Below, in pieces: positions 1 through 11,200 of a stretch of 64,000 nucleotides of DNA. Each line of letters starts with the position of its first letter. Position 1 is the first letter of the stretch. A model generated the notes under the pieces. That model was not told the DNA's origin and did not search any database. It worked only from the letters and a program-made list of their open reading frames with translations. The stretch is from assembly GCF_964204645.1 (NCBI RefSeq), contig NC_134027.1:5940485-6004484 (forward strand), given 5' to 3'. The translations under genes were made by a program, and so were the position numbers. The stretch is from Tubulanus polymorphus (taxonomy: Eukaryota; Nemertea; Palaeonemertea; Tubulaniformes; Tubulanidae).

Positions 1-189
1 CAGATACAAATATTCGTAATTATATGGCGGTGTGTTTAACCTATCCATTGGGAAGTGGGTTTTATTCTAGAGCAGGATCACTGCTGCTCGGCAACGATTT
101 GGGCGAACTGAGATATCAAGCATTACTCAAAATGTACTTATTGTTGGTTTTTCAGGTAAACGTTTTGTACTGGTTCCGATGCTACATAT

Positions 190-2184
190 ATGATGGCAGC
201 GGCGGACGTGGAAATACAACTTCTTCACAACATCCCTGCAGCTCCTGAAGATGCCCGACAATGTCGGGAGGTATACCCGAGGTGCGAATCGGAGATGTCC
301 GACTTAGGTTTAGAATGGCTGTTTAGCCCGGATAATTACGACCACCTTACTGTCGAAGAGCAGCTTAAACTGTATAAACAACGCGATCTAACTAAAACTA
401 AGATATTTAAATTCGCGACAAAAATATTTTGGGAACCGCGCAGTCGAAAACGAGTCATTACCGCCACAAGTAAAGAACAGCTCAGAGGTGATCCTAATCT
501 GAATGATAAAACACCATGGACAGCTGACATCAGAAAACAAGTACCGAAACCAGTGCCACCGACAAAAGAAGAACTGATCGCCCGGGTGGAGGCCGATAAA
601 CGCGCGGAGTTCAAAAATTGGTTAGATGGCCGTAAGGAATTGCGAAGTAAAATAGATAGTCTCGGTCTGACGGAGGAATTACTGCAGAAGAAGAAGGATC
701 GTACCCCAATGGAGCAAAGACTTCTATCACGTATGATTGAAGAGAGGCAGCCGAAAGTCCCAACTCCAGAACCTGAGCCGGAAAAGCCAATAGTTACCAG
801 AGTCGGTGAGGCTCAGATACGTAGACCGTGTCCGGAGTCATTGATAATACTAGAAAAATATCTAAAAGAAAAGAAGCTACGCTTGTTGGACTTGTTTGCT
901 TTTGCTGATAAAGACAAATCGTGGACAATTACGATGGATGAATTCAGAGATGCGATCAAAAAAGCAGAAATCCCACTCAGCGGTCAATTGCTCGAAGATC
1001 TAATCATGTCTCTGGATTCGGACATGAATAATGAGTTGGATTATCGAGAACTAGCAAAGGGCATCAGTCAGTTCAAACAAGAGCAAAGACAAACCCGCAG
1101 AAAGCAGGCCGCCTTGGAAAAAATGCAAGGCAAGAGATCGCGCTCACACATGGAAAGATCAGCTCCGGTTCCTCTCGAAACAGATTTCATTCATAAAAGC
1201 AACACATATCCGGAAATGGAGAAACGGAGCGACGTTCAACAGGGCATCGATCTAATCGAAGAGAAGCGAAAAGTTGAAAAGGCAAATGTTCTATCAACAC
1301 CTCCGAAAGACACGACAATGAAAGAGCGGTTCGTTATGAAAACCGAAGAGGAAATGGTGGATATAAGGAAACAAACAAGAACGGTGCTGAGTAAAACAAA
1401 ACCTGCACCGTCGTCAACTGGTGCAATGAAAACCGATTTCCTACACGACCGCAGTATGATCAAAATTGGACACAAAGGTATAGATGATCACTGTAGACCA
1501 TCGACGCTAGACGGTGAAGTTGGTATACAAATTGATAAGTTTCGGCAGGCGCGTCTACTGGAGTACCATAATGTCATCGCTTTATGCAAAGAACGCAATG
1601 TTAAGTTAAACGAAAAACTTCTCGGAAAAGTATTGCTTTATCCCCCTGAAAAACCGCGAGCTGTGCTCCGTAAGAAATTACGGCAGCCTGGCACGGGACT
1701 TTTTTCGTCAACATTTCTCATGCCACCTAAGCGCCCACCGACACCCCAGCAATGTAAACGGTCCAAAACTGGAAAACTGTTGATCGATGGTCGGTACTTG
1801 TACCCGCCGTATAAACAAGTTAAACCAGTCGGGCGCCGAGTGCAACTACCGACGGGTAAAGCAGTAATCAAACGGCAAGTAGACTGTTGGATGACTTTCG
1901 AGGAATACTGCAAGTTAACAGAAACGTTAACTACACATTACAAAGACAAGTACGGTTCGCAAAACGAAAATGCGTTCTGGCCGGGTCATTTAGAAAACAA
2001 AATCAAACTTGTTATAGATGGCCCAGTGGATAGTGCATCGCGGGTGGCTGCAGCGTTCCAGCCTATAACTAGTGGGGTACGCTCGAATTATGGGTATGAT
2101 AATGACTTGAATACATGGCCAGTTGGTGCCAACGGTTATGTTCAATATGGAACCTTAGAACCATTCACTATATATAAAAGATAA
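190..2184 (+). CDS. EF-hand protein, EFCAB12-like
   Basis: Intronless 664-residue reading frame. Two adjacent EF-hand loops are visible: residues about 240-251 (DKDKSWTITMDE) and 276-287 (DSDMNNELDYRE). Both have acidic residues at positions 1, 3 and 12, so calcium binding is plausible. The rest is charged and low in hydrophobic residues, with no signal peptide or membrane segment. The N-terminal half is rich in Lys/Glu helices and the C-terminal third is basic and Pro-rich. The layout (long N-terminal region, central EF-hand pair, basic tail) recalls EFCAB12, a poorly characterised protein of ciliated animals; this name is inference. The start is the first of two adjacent ATGs, and an in-frame stop lies at 157-159. 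A pyrimidine-rich AG at 154-155 suggests a 5' UTR intron acceptor. A poly(A) signal follows at 2592. Confidence 0.8.
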   Translation: MMAAADVEIQLLHNIPAAPEDARQCREVYPRCESEMSDLGLEWLFSPDNYDHLTVEEQLKLYKQRDLTKTKIFKFATKIFWEPRSRKRVITATSKEQLRGDPNLNDKTPWTADIRKQVPKPVPPTKEELIARVEADKRAEFKNWLDGRKELRSKIDSLGLTEELLQKKKDRTPMEQRLLSRMIEERQPKVPTPEPEPEKPIVTRVGEAQIRRPCPESLIILEKYLKEKKLRLLDLFAFADKDKSWTITMDEFRDAIKKAEIPLSGQLLEDLIMSLDSDMNNELDYRELAKGISQFKQEQRQTRRKQAALEKMQGKRSRSHMERSAPVPLETDFIHKSNTYPEMEKRSDVQQGIDLIEEKRKVEKANVLSTPPKDTTMKERFVMKTEEEMVDIRKQTRTVLSKTKPAPSSTGAMKTDFLHDRSMIKIGHKGIDDHCRPSTLDGEVGIQIDKFRQARLLEYHNVIALCKERNVKLNEKLLGKVLLYPPEKPRAVLRKKLRQPGTGLFSSTFLMPPKRPPTPQQCKRSKTGKLLIDGRYLYPPYKQVKPVGRRVQLPTGKAVIKRQVDCWMTFEEYCKLTETLTTHYKDKYGSQNENAFWPGHLENKIKLVIDGPVDSASRVAAAFQPITSGVRSNYGYDNDLNTWPVGANGYVQYGTLEPFTIYKR

Positions 2185-2591
2185 GTACAAACGAACTGTG
2201 CGAGGTTATACGGAGCTGGCCCGATATTCAGGGAGACTGTTATTTTGCGGTACCGGTACAAACATTTCTTTCATAAGAAATGTGCAGCAGATTTCCACGT
2301 TAATGCAATTTTTCCTTCAGTGTAAGACAAAGTTATAATATAATACCAGCTCCCCTAAAACTTGACAACCAAAGACCTATTTTGAATGGAATTACATGTA
2401 CACTCTATTTGTAAAATTTTGCCCTTTTTTAAAATACTGATCAAAAGCTACTTGTTCCTGACAATTGTCACGGCAGAGCCTGTATTCTAGTCGATATAGG
2501 TTATTTTTAATATTCGAGGGTATACTCATTCTACGCTGCTAGTCTATTATTCCGAACGATATTTCTAGGCCAAAAATGCAATTGTGAAAGA

Positions 2592-2597
2592 AATAAA
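2592..2597 (+). promoter_or_regulatory. Poly(A) signal of the EF-hand gene
   Basis: AATAAA about 400 bases after the stop codon, in an AT-rich 3' region with no open frame. Plausible cleavage signal for the upstream gene. Confidence 0.5.
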
Positions 2598-3593
2598 CTC
2601 GTTTGTAAAAGCCAAAAAGGATCTATTTTGTATACATGGATATACATTGACTTTGCTGATATGACCTTAGATTTGTCCCTGCTTGATGATCGTTTTAGCT
2701 CAAAATCAACAAAATTTTAACTTATCACCAGTCTTCCAGTTTTTGATCGATCGGGCTTCACGTGTTCAGGATCTCACATCAAGCATAATATTACCTAATA
2801 GATGACTTACTAACAAATACATGACATTTTCTCACTCACCAGCCAAGAATTCACTTTCGCGGTAGAATTGCAGATCGACATATAACAACTATATGCCAAA
2901 AATGGATAGAAACGGCTATGAAGAAAAAACAAAATATATTGGGTCTTTAATCGTTTTATTTGTCCTACTCTTTATCTTATAATAGGTATTGCTTATAGAA
3001 GCTACTACGAAAAACTTAACTTATAAATTAAACTAGTTTACGTAGGAATAACAGAAAAACACGAAAAGCATTCATTTCTCTATTACACCAGAGAAATAAC
3101 CTGTAAATCAGGGATATACGTGTATTCAAAAGCTTATAAAGCCTCGTTTTCCGAAGTTTTTCTTGTATATGTTGGTGATGAATTTGCCTCAAATAAAATT
3201 TAGCATTATTTTTCCTTTTATAAAGGTAATTAATTACATACATTTTATAGTAATTCATGTTTTCGGACGAAAATTATAATGCCTTCAAAAAATACAATAT
3301 TGGCTGTTTTTCAAAAAAGTAATAAAACATTTAAGAAAATTTAATGAATACATAGCACATATCTTTTTTATATATGAAGCACAATATTAATGAACCAGCA
3401 TTTACTTTTCTTATCAAGAGAAGTACCATGATCTGGAATGACTCCAATAGGGCAAGATGCAATTGAACAGACCTTGAATGTAGTTGTTTCACACTGAAAG
3501 CACCAGTTTAAACTAGGCTGATCTTCACCAAATCCAAAACCACTACTAGGAAGGTAGTATCGCATGTGTAATTTTCTAAGTATTTGCAAAGCA

Positions 3594-3599
3594 TTTATT
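3594..3599 (-). promoter_or_regulatory. Poly(A) signal of GOT2
   Basis: AATAAA on the minus strand, about 365 bases downstream of the GOT2 stop codon. It is the nearest good match. Confidence 0.45.
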
Positions 3600-3740
3600 G
3601 CTCTTTACCGGTAACAGAAAGCGTCTTACATTCTCTGAATACAGATAATTCAGTGATTATTATACTCTAAATATATAAAGATAATTAAAATGAAAGATTT
3701 TTTTTTGTTATGCAAACGTGAGCGCGTGTTAATGAGATCT

Positions 3741-3777
3741 TCTTGGAGTAATCATTTGACAAATGATTACTCCAAGA
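3741..3777. repeat. Perfect 18-bp-arm palindrome
   Basis: TCTTGGAGTAATCATTTG is followed by a single A and then its exact reverse complement. The predicted stem has 18 perfect pairs and could form a cruciform in DNA, or a hairpin in the GOT2 3' UTR if transcribed. No terminal repeat of a known element is recognisable. Confidence 0.85.
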
Positions 3778-3962
3778 TGAGATATACACGTTTAAATATT
3801 TTCTGATATAATGAATATTGTCGTTGGTACAAATATAAACTACATGAACTAAATCTACACCTTCGAAAGTTGAAATTTACTAGACATATCAAAAGCGGTG
3901 AAACAATTCTCAACTTGACGTGTGAAACAAATAACACTGCGGTATTCTATGAGCGATTGTCT

Positions 3963-6588
3963 CTATTTGGAAACTTGATGCATGGCATGTGCCAGGTATT
4001 CAACATTGGTCGAGGCGACACCAGCAACCGATATGCGACCATCTTTCGTCAAATAGACCGAAAAATCATTGATCATACGTTCGACCTGAAATGATAAACC
4101 ATGCGACGTCGTATAAAACTTCGAAACCCAACATTAAAATGGATCGTGAATAACGAAAGGATGAACTACGAACCTGCTCCGGTTTCAATCCAGTAAAGCA
4201 AAACATGCCGATCTGATCGGTGATGTGTTGCCAGTTGTGACTCGATCCTTCTTTCTTCAAGTTATCGACGAGTTGTTGTCTCATTGAGATGATACGATCT
4301 GCCATACCTTTAACATCTTTTAACCTAAATACACAAATTATCCAGTTAAATTCTCAGTTGAGCCGATACAGGGTTCCAACGAATCCGGCAAGTTAGAATT
4401 TTTTCAAAACTTTAGCGGTCCATTTTCGTGTAATTTTGAATGATGCCACTCCGATTACAGATAATAAACAGAAGAATCTCAACATGAAAAAAAAATTTTC
4501 TTTCGGCTTCTTGAAATATCTTGTTTATACACTTTTCAGGGGTAGATCCGAGATTTTAGAATAGAGGTATAGTATATTCTATTACTACACAGGTGAGTGT
4601 AGCATTTTGTTTCAGAATGGCAGGTGATCTCAATCACAGAGATCTAGTGTTCGCTTACATACCATTGCTGTTTCAGATCCGGGCTACCAAGAATTGTTGT
4701 GACAAGACGCGCTCCATACATCGGCGGGTTCGAATACATTGGTCGGATAAGAATCTTCAATTGAGATAAAACCCGAGCAGCTTCATCTTTATCTTTACAT
4801 ATGACAGTGAAAGCACCAACTCTCTCACCTAGGAGAATAGAATGAGAAATATTTGCCAAAAAAATAGACTTCTCAGATAAACTACCTTCATCAATCATGC
4901 GGACACATACCATAAAGTCCCATGTTCTTTGCATATGATTGGCAAAGAGAAACATTCAAGCCTTCTTTGACGAAATGCCTTACTGCAAAAGCATCTTTAA
5001 CAGTGTCCCCACTGGCAAAGCCTTGATATGCCATATCAAAGAATGGGTAGAGATTCTTCTTTTTGAACAACGCAGCCATTTCTTTCCATTGTTCAGCCTA
5101 AAGAGTAATAAATAAACATTGTCCATTCAAATGATACTTCACATCACAAAGATTGTATTGGTAATCATCCCATATTTTTGATAAGAGCAACAAAATCAAG
5201 AGGCATCAACAAACCTTTGGGTCAACACCAGTTGGATTGTGGGCACAAGCATGAAGACAGACAACTGATCCTTCTGGCATATTCTACAAATATATTACAA
5301 TAAACAAATACACAAATTCATCAACAAATGTTCATCAGTTTTCAAAAAGTATTCAAAATGTATGGTTACTAAAATCATCCGGCACATACCTTGAAGTCCT
5401 CCATGGCTCCGTTGAAATCGAATCCAATTGTCTTGGGATCATAGTATCTATACTGCTTGACGCCAAGACCAGCGTGCCTGGAAAACATCAGCAGCCAATC
5501 AAATGAAATCATCTTAAATGATGATTTTAAGTTTTAAACTTAAATTTTAAACTCACGTGAATACAGCCCTGTGATTTCCCCATGATGGATTTGGTATGTA
5601 GAAGTCTTTTGAATCTGTACAAAACTTTTGCTGTGAAAAAACGAATGCCACTACTTGCAGTTAACGTCAGGAATATCTACAAGTGAAAGACCGTCGGAGC
5701 AGTCCCCACTAAATTGATGATGTGAAGTCCAGTACTTACAAAGAAAGCGGCTCCAACTCTCAGAGCACCAGTTCCAGAAAGTGTTTGGGTAGTTACATTC
5801 TGGAAAAAAGTAATCAGGCGCATTAAATGCGTTTACACCAACACGGCATTAAGGTATTTACATGTAATTTACACATAGTTTTTACATGTGTAAATATCAC
5901 TTACTCTTCCTTCTTTTAAGGGAGCGCTATCCTCACCAAACGCTAGTTCAGCTGAATATTTGCAGAGTTCTGGCATTCCAGTGATACCCAAGTACTCGTG
6001 GTCAAGCTTCTTATCCATAACGACCTTTTCTGCCTGTATCGGATTACAATGGATCAAATGAAACCGTTGAATTGCTTATCAAGATTTGAATTGAAACATT
6101 AATGGAACATGAAAAAACTACATACTGCTCTAACACTGGGGAGAACGAATGGTTTTCCAGCATCATCTCTGTATGCGCCAACACCGAGATTGATCTTTTT
6201 CGGATTTGTGTCTTTCTTGAACGCTTCCGTTACACCCAAAATAGGGTCAGGAGGACCCATCTCAACATTGTCCCATCCACAACTTCAGATAAAAAGATAC
6301 AAAATATTTGTCTTAAGCCTACAATTCGATATCCCTGTCTAAAAATCAAATTCATCGACAATGAGATTAATGAATGATTGAATGACAGACACACACACAC
6401 ACACAGATTAGAATATCTTAATATTAGGTTAGGTTAAACTTTTTTCGTATCAATTTCGGAATACGTATGGAGTAAATATGTAATTCTCACCAATTTCTTG
6501 TTTGCACAGTTCCACTGATGGGCAGTGACCGGCGAGCTAATGCTGTCACAGCACAGATCATTTGTCTGGAAGATTTTTGGAGAGCCAT
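3963..6588 (-). CDS. GOT2: Aspartate aminotransferase, mitochondrial
   Basis: PLP enzyme exchanging the amino group between aspartate and 2-oxoglutarate in the mitochondrial matrix (malate-aspartate shuttle). Minus-strand exons: 6588-6491, 6282-6126, 6033-5905, 5799-5740, 5630-5557, 5477-5390, 5283-5215, 5097-4911, 4828-4663, 4324-4174, 4085-3963. They total 1302 bases, or 433 residues, close to vertebrate GOT2 (430). Residues 1 to about 35 form a basic, acid-free presequence ([10 protein letters not shown]..., ALARRS) typical of matrix import. The mature start [11 protein letters not shown] is the mitochondrial-type signature. The PLP-lysine motif [10 protein letters not shown] places the Schiff-base lysine at about K282. 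IRPMYSNPP and the C-terminal SVAGV-type segment ([16 protein letters not shown]) are intact. All introns are GT-AG. The gene is head-to-head with the Tudor gene. Confidence 0.96.
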
Positions 6589-8258
6589 TTTTGGAGTTCA
6601 GGTCACCTTCCTCTACGTCGGTCAGGTAAAACTACCGACTGTTTTCAACTCAGCAGCGACTGATCATCAAAATGTCATCGATCGAGTTCGAATCCCACAA
6701 TATTATATCAGCTATTCTAATATTAGGTGCTATTTTGAATATAATATGCAGACAAACTCGAATCTATAGATTCAAAGACATTGTCCTTATAGATAGCTAA
6801 GATGACATTTATCTTTGGCAACAAAACATTTTTCTCGCGTTGTTCTCAGCCCGCGAGTATTGGCTCGCTCGATCGATGCCTCGATCGATTGATTTCACCG
6901 TGACTCAGTGGCCTTTCCCGATCTGTTTGGCTGCCTCTCGATATCCTCCTGAGTCTGGGTTGAAGTAGACATCGTCATTTGAAATAACCGCTATGTTGAC
7001 CTGTATATATAGATTATGTAGATTCCAACCGGCAAGTCATTTAAAAAGTAACCGGCAGGGGAGCGGTGTTCTTTGTAAATAGCTCTAATTTTGCTCTATC
7101 CTATTATGTTATGTTATCATTTGTCGGTGTCTCTTTCTTTGTATTAATATTTTATTGCCGTGTCTGTCTATGTCCTTTTGTCATTAAAAGGATGCAATAA
7201 ATTTTGAATTCAATTGAATTGATGCCGTCTCGTGGCGCCACTCTCATCCCAACATTTCGCGGGTAGAATTTAGTGACCGCTAAGCACGTGGCCCTTGCAG
7301 GACTTCAGAAAACCTTGAAGGTAAACTGCTTATAGCCTTTTGACGAATTTATGTCACGTGATTTATGTATGCACTTTACATCCAAAAGTATTTGGAGTTA
7401 CTGGTAGCTGATGTCATGATTTTATTAAGTCAGTAGAAGGGAATATTCCTTTATTCAGTTGGACAACAATCATTCGTATTCACCCCACTCACTCCTCGTC
7501 GTAGTTGTTGTGGACGATAGGTGGCGTCACTACCCTGTCCCTAACTGACTAGAAAGCTTCGTCTAGCCTTCTGTAGTCTGTAATAGAAATGGTGGTCACT
7601 TACTTTTGACGTGTGTTATTAATTCAATATCCGCTAAGATATAAGGTGAATTTTGGTAAAAAAAAGTGAACCATTATGAAATGTCTGTACTGAGTGTTAG
7701 TGGGTGGGAGTATGCTCCACATAACGAGAGAAATCCCACAATAAATTCAGCCAAAACGAGAAACTTGAATAGATGAGTATATATATATATTGCGCAACGT
7801 TTCGGCTAAAGACTATTAGCCATCATCAGGCGTACTGACAACAGGAGAATATTACAAAATATTTATACAAGACCAAAACAATAGAAACTGAGTGACTGAA
7901 TATTCGTTCTGGCTGAATTTATTGTGGGATTTCTCTAGTTATCATCTTACACGGATATTGTGTATCTTCTCGTCTCATGCTCCGCATAGTTTCCTAGTCC
8001 TATAAAGATTAGTTTTTATAAGTGTCAGAAAGCAAGTCTCATCTTCAACCAATATAATTTCTGCCCTTTAAACCTGTTTCATAACAAATGGTCCATTGCG
8101 GGAAAAAGACCGAAAAACGTCATTTATTTAATTTTTTCAAAAACATAACTCTGATTTATAGAATGCCTTTTCGAAACAGGACAATTTTATTCCAGAAATT
8201 ATTTTATTTTAGGTCAAGTGTTGATTAAGTTTTGAATAACTGATGAAACGTGTGGATC
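6589..8258. other. Divergent spacer between GOT2 and the Tudor gene
   Basis: 1.67 kb separating two divergently transcribed genes, so it should hold both promoters. No TATA box is clear. At about 7180-7220 a string ending in AATAAATTTTGAATTCAATTG resembles the 3' tail of a non-LTR retroposon. An inverted-repeat element occupies 7721-7942. No supported reading frame. Confidence 0.5.
7721..7942. mobile_element. MITE-like element with about 39-bp terminal inverted repeats
   Basis: The left end (7721-7759, starting ATAACGAGAGAAATCCCAC) matches the reverse complement of the right end (about 7904-7942) with only a couple of mismatches over about 39 bases. The internal part holds CGTTTCGGCTAAAG and AGCCATCATCAGGC, two halves of a short palindromic motif seen in many invertebrate repeats. 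There is no coding capacity, so it would be non-autonomous. I could not define a target-site duplication. Confidence 0.8.
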
Positions 8259-11200
8259 ATGGATCCTCGTAATTCCAGGTATTTTATTGTGTCGACACTA
8301 AAATGTGTTATGATTTTTGTATATCCAATTTTTTCCATGATTAAACCATACACTAGTAGAAAAGTGATTTTCGTATCTAGATGTTAGTTTTTGTGTTTGT
8401 AGTTTGGCTGCATGGGATCCAATGGCTGAAGATTATGAATCGAGAGAATTCAATTCGTATGACAGAGGTCCCGGTCGTGATCTGCCACGTCAGATTCATT
8501 CGTAAGTTAACTATTATTGTCACTGATGCTCCGCAGAGTGAAAGGGGATTCCATCCATCCTTCCATTGCGTTTTTACGACACACTCTTAGATGGAATTGG
8601 GGTTACCCTGGTTTTTCCATCCCGCCAGGGGAAATCCATCCTCCCCTGGCAGGGATTCGAACCTGATGGCATCGAGACTGCCACGGTACGATACCCTGCC
8701 ACACGAGACCGAGTGCGCAGCTACATGCGCAGCTTTGATGTCATTATTAGCCAATCAGATATCCTGTTTCATTTTAGCCGAGGTTTTTCCATTTATAGTT
8801 CTTCCGTGAAATTTACCTCAGCGATTATACAACGAGCAATCTGATTGGCGCTGCAAGTTTTCATGCGACAAAGCTGCACATGTACCTGCGCACTCGGTCT
8901 ACTGTGGCAGGGGTTCGTGCCATGTCTGAGTGTAGCCATGCCATCCGGTTCGAATCCCTGTCGAGGGAGGATGGGGAATTCATTTTATTGAATTGATAAA
9001 CAATTTGTCATCTATTCATATTGGTACCTACGAGTTTCAAGGTCATCGGTTTCTGCATATTTTCATTGGGGGCATTGAAGATTGAAATTGTCAAGCATCA
9101 CAAAGTGGACATCGTGTCCCTGGATATCCCTATATTTATGCCGTAGCTACAGGGGATACTAGGCCTTTTGCATTTTAAAGTGTAGAAGTTATTTGATTCT
9201 TGTCTTGTCTTAAACAGGGACAGCAATAGTACGTTAATCCATATTCTTAATTCTTTAGAGTTGGTCAAGAAAATCCAACATTACGAAATGGTGAGATTAA
9301 GCTGTTTATTGGCAATGTACCCGATGAACTTGCTGAAGATGGTATGCGAAATTTATTTGGTAAATTTGGAAGAGTGACAAGCTGTTTTATTACAAAAGGC
9401 AAAGACTCGAGAAAGATTGGGTAAGACTGAATCAAATTTTGAGAACCACTAGTTGGTATTGATTAAATGTGTATTGCTTGGCAGTTCCCCTTTTACTCAT
9501 GACAAATTATAGCTCTATTGCCTGGCAGAAAATTCTACAGTGTCTGACATTATTTAATGTGTAGGTTTCTGACTTATGGAACGTTAGTGGAAGCAGAAAA
9601 AGCGATCGTCGGATTAAACGGTAAAGTGATCAGAGACTTCAAATTATCTGTGAAAGTTGCCTACAGTCCTGAAGAACGTGAAAGACGCCGTAAGAAGGCC
9701 GAGGTCAGGAACTAATTTATCATTTACTGGCCATCGCTTATATTTGGAGCAAAGCCATTGCGTTCACATTCACTTGGTATTTAGGTTTCTGTATGTTTAC
9801 TAGGGGATATTGAATTATGAATGTTTGATCAATTGTGGCCCTGCAGCCTTCTGATCCCCCGTGCCTTGTGACTGATGATTTAAATCGCCCTAGTACCTAC
9901 CTCATCATGAACATTTTTCACTCTATTTTGTACACAGGACGAGAAAAGGTTCAGGGAAGGGTTGTATTGCACAAAATCAGGTGTGGATAATATGAATGAT
10001 TTGAAAGCCGACCTTTCGGATGACGCAGGCAGTGCTAAAGAAAATTTGATTCCATTTGTAAGTTGGCAATTATTGAGAGCTCAATAATTGATTCTTGATT
10101 ATTCATCCGTTGAACTTTCAATTCTTTTTATTTTTAGAATTCTGGTATTCGAACAAACACAAATTATTCTAACTCTGTTCCAAGAAACAGGTACTACAGT
10201 ATTTATAATTATATTTCGATTTGTAGAGATCAATTTTCCCAGATATTTTTGGCAGGCCTTGTTTAAAAAGTAGCTAAGAATCCAGTGAACAATGTATTTA
10301 AAAAGAGATTTGTCCAATATTGAATTCTTGAAGTGACAAATATTACTTCTGATCCAGTTAGGTTTTCAATGGCACCTATTCAACTTAATAATCAAAGGCT
10401 CTTAATTTAATTTTCAAGGTACGGTTCTTCAAATTCTAACCTGACAGTAACCCTTAACACCAAGCCAAAACCAGAAACTACCTCACCGCGTCAAGTCGGC
10501 ATAGGACAAGGATTCGGAAATGTAGCTATCGGACGAGGTATCTCGCCATTCCAACAACCTGGACCATGTATTAACAGAAGGCTACTGGATCGTTCGATGC
10601 AAAATAAAAGTGAGTTTTTAATGGTTGATGGAGCTTGATTAATTAAGGATGGTGTCAAGAGACCGTATGTGTTATATTAGTAGACGCCTAATGCATAAAA
10701 ATAGTAGATTTTATATCTTATTAACCTACCGACGGTCAAATGACATTACTTATTGTCTCCACGACACTGTCCTCAGTTTCAGTTCACACATGATGCGTAA
10801 TGAAAACTAAGCAATTTAGGTCATGAGTGTGCAGTAGCATTTCACATAGGACCTGATACTTGTCACCTACAGAGATAGAAAATCATATGATATATATTGT
10901 ATGATACATGACTGTAGGCGAAAAAACGTAACCGCTTACTGGTTTAGGCGTGGAATGAACGGAAATGAAGTGAAAAGAATTACCGAGTAGACCAGAGCGA
11001 TACCGGACTAGGCAAAATTATTATTATCATTATTATTATTATTATTATTATTAGGCCAGCCGTAGGCTGAGCCTATTACTATACAAATGGAGCGAATTTA
11101 AATGACATGGTTTCCACACAAAAGGCTCTTTTGCTTGCCAAGTGAGGGCATATTCGAACAAATCACGTATTTAAGCGTAATCCATCCTCGGAATCGTAGC

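Larger units (their letters stand above)
2598..3962. other. Convergent intergenic spacer and GOT2 3' UTR
   Basis: AT-rich spacer between two convergent genes. Short frames here show no recognisable domain. The only standout feature is a perfect 37-base palindrome at 3741-3777. TTTATT at 3594-3599 reads AATAAA on the minus strand and would end the GOT2 transcript, which places the palindrome inside the GOT2 3' UTR. Confidence 0.6.
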
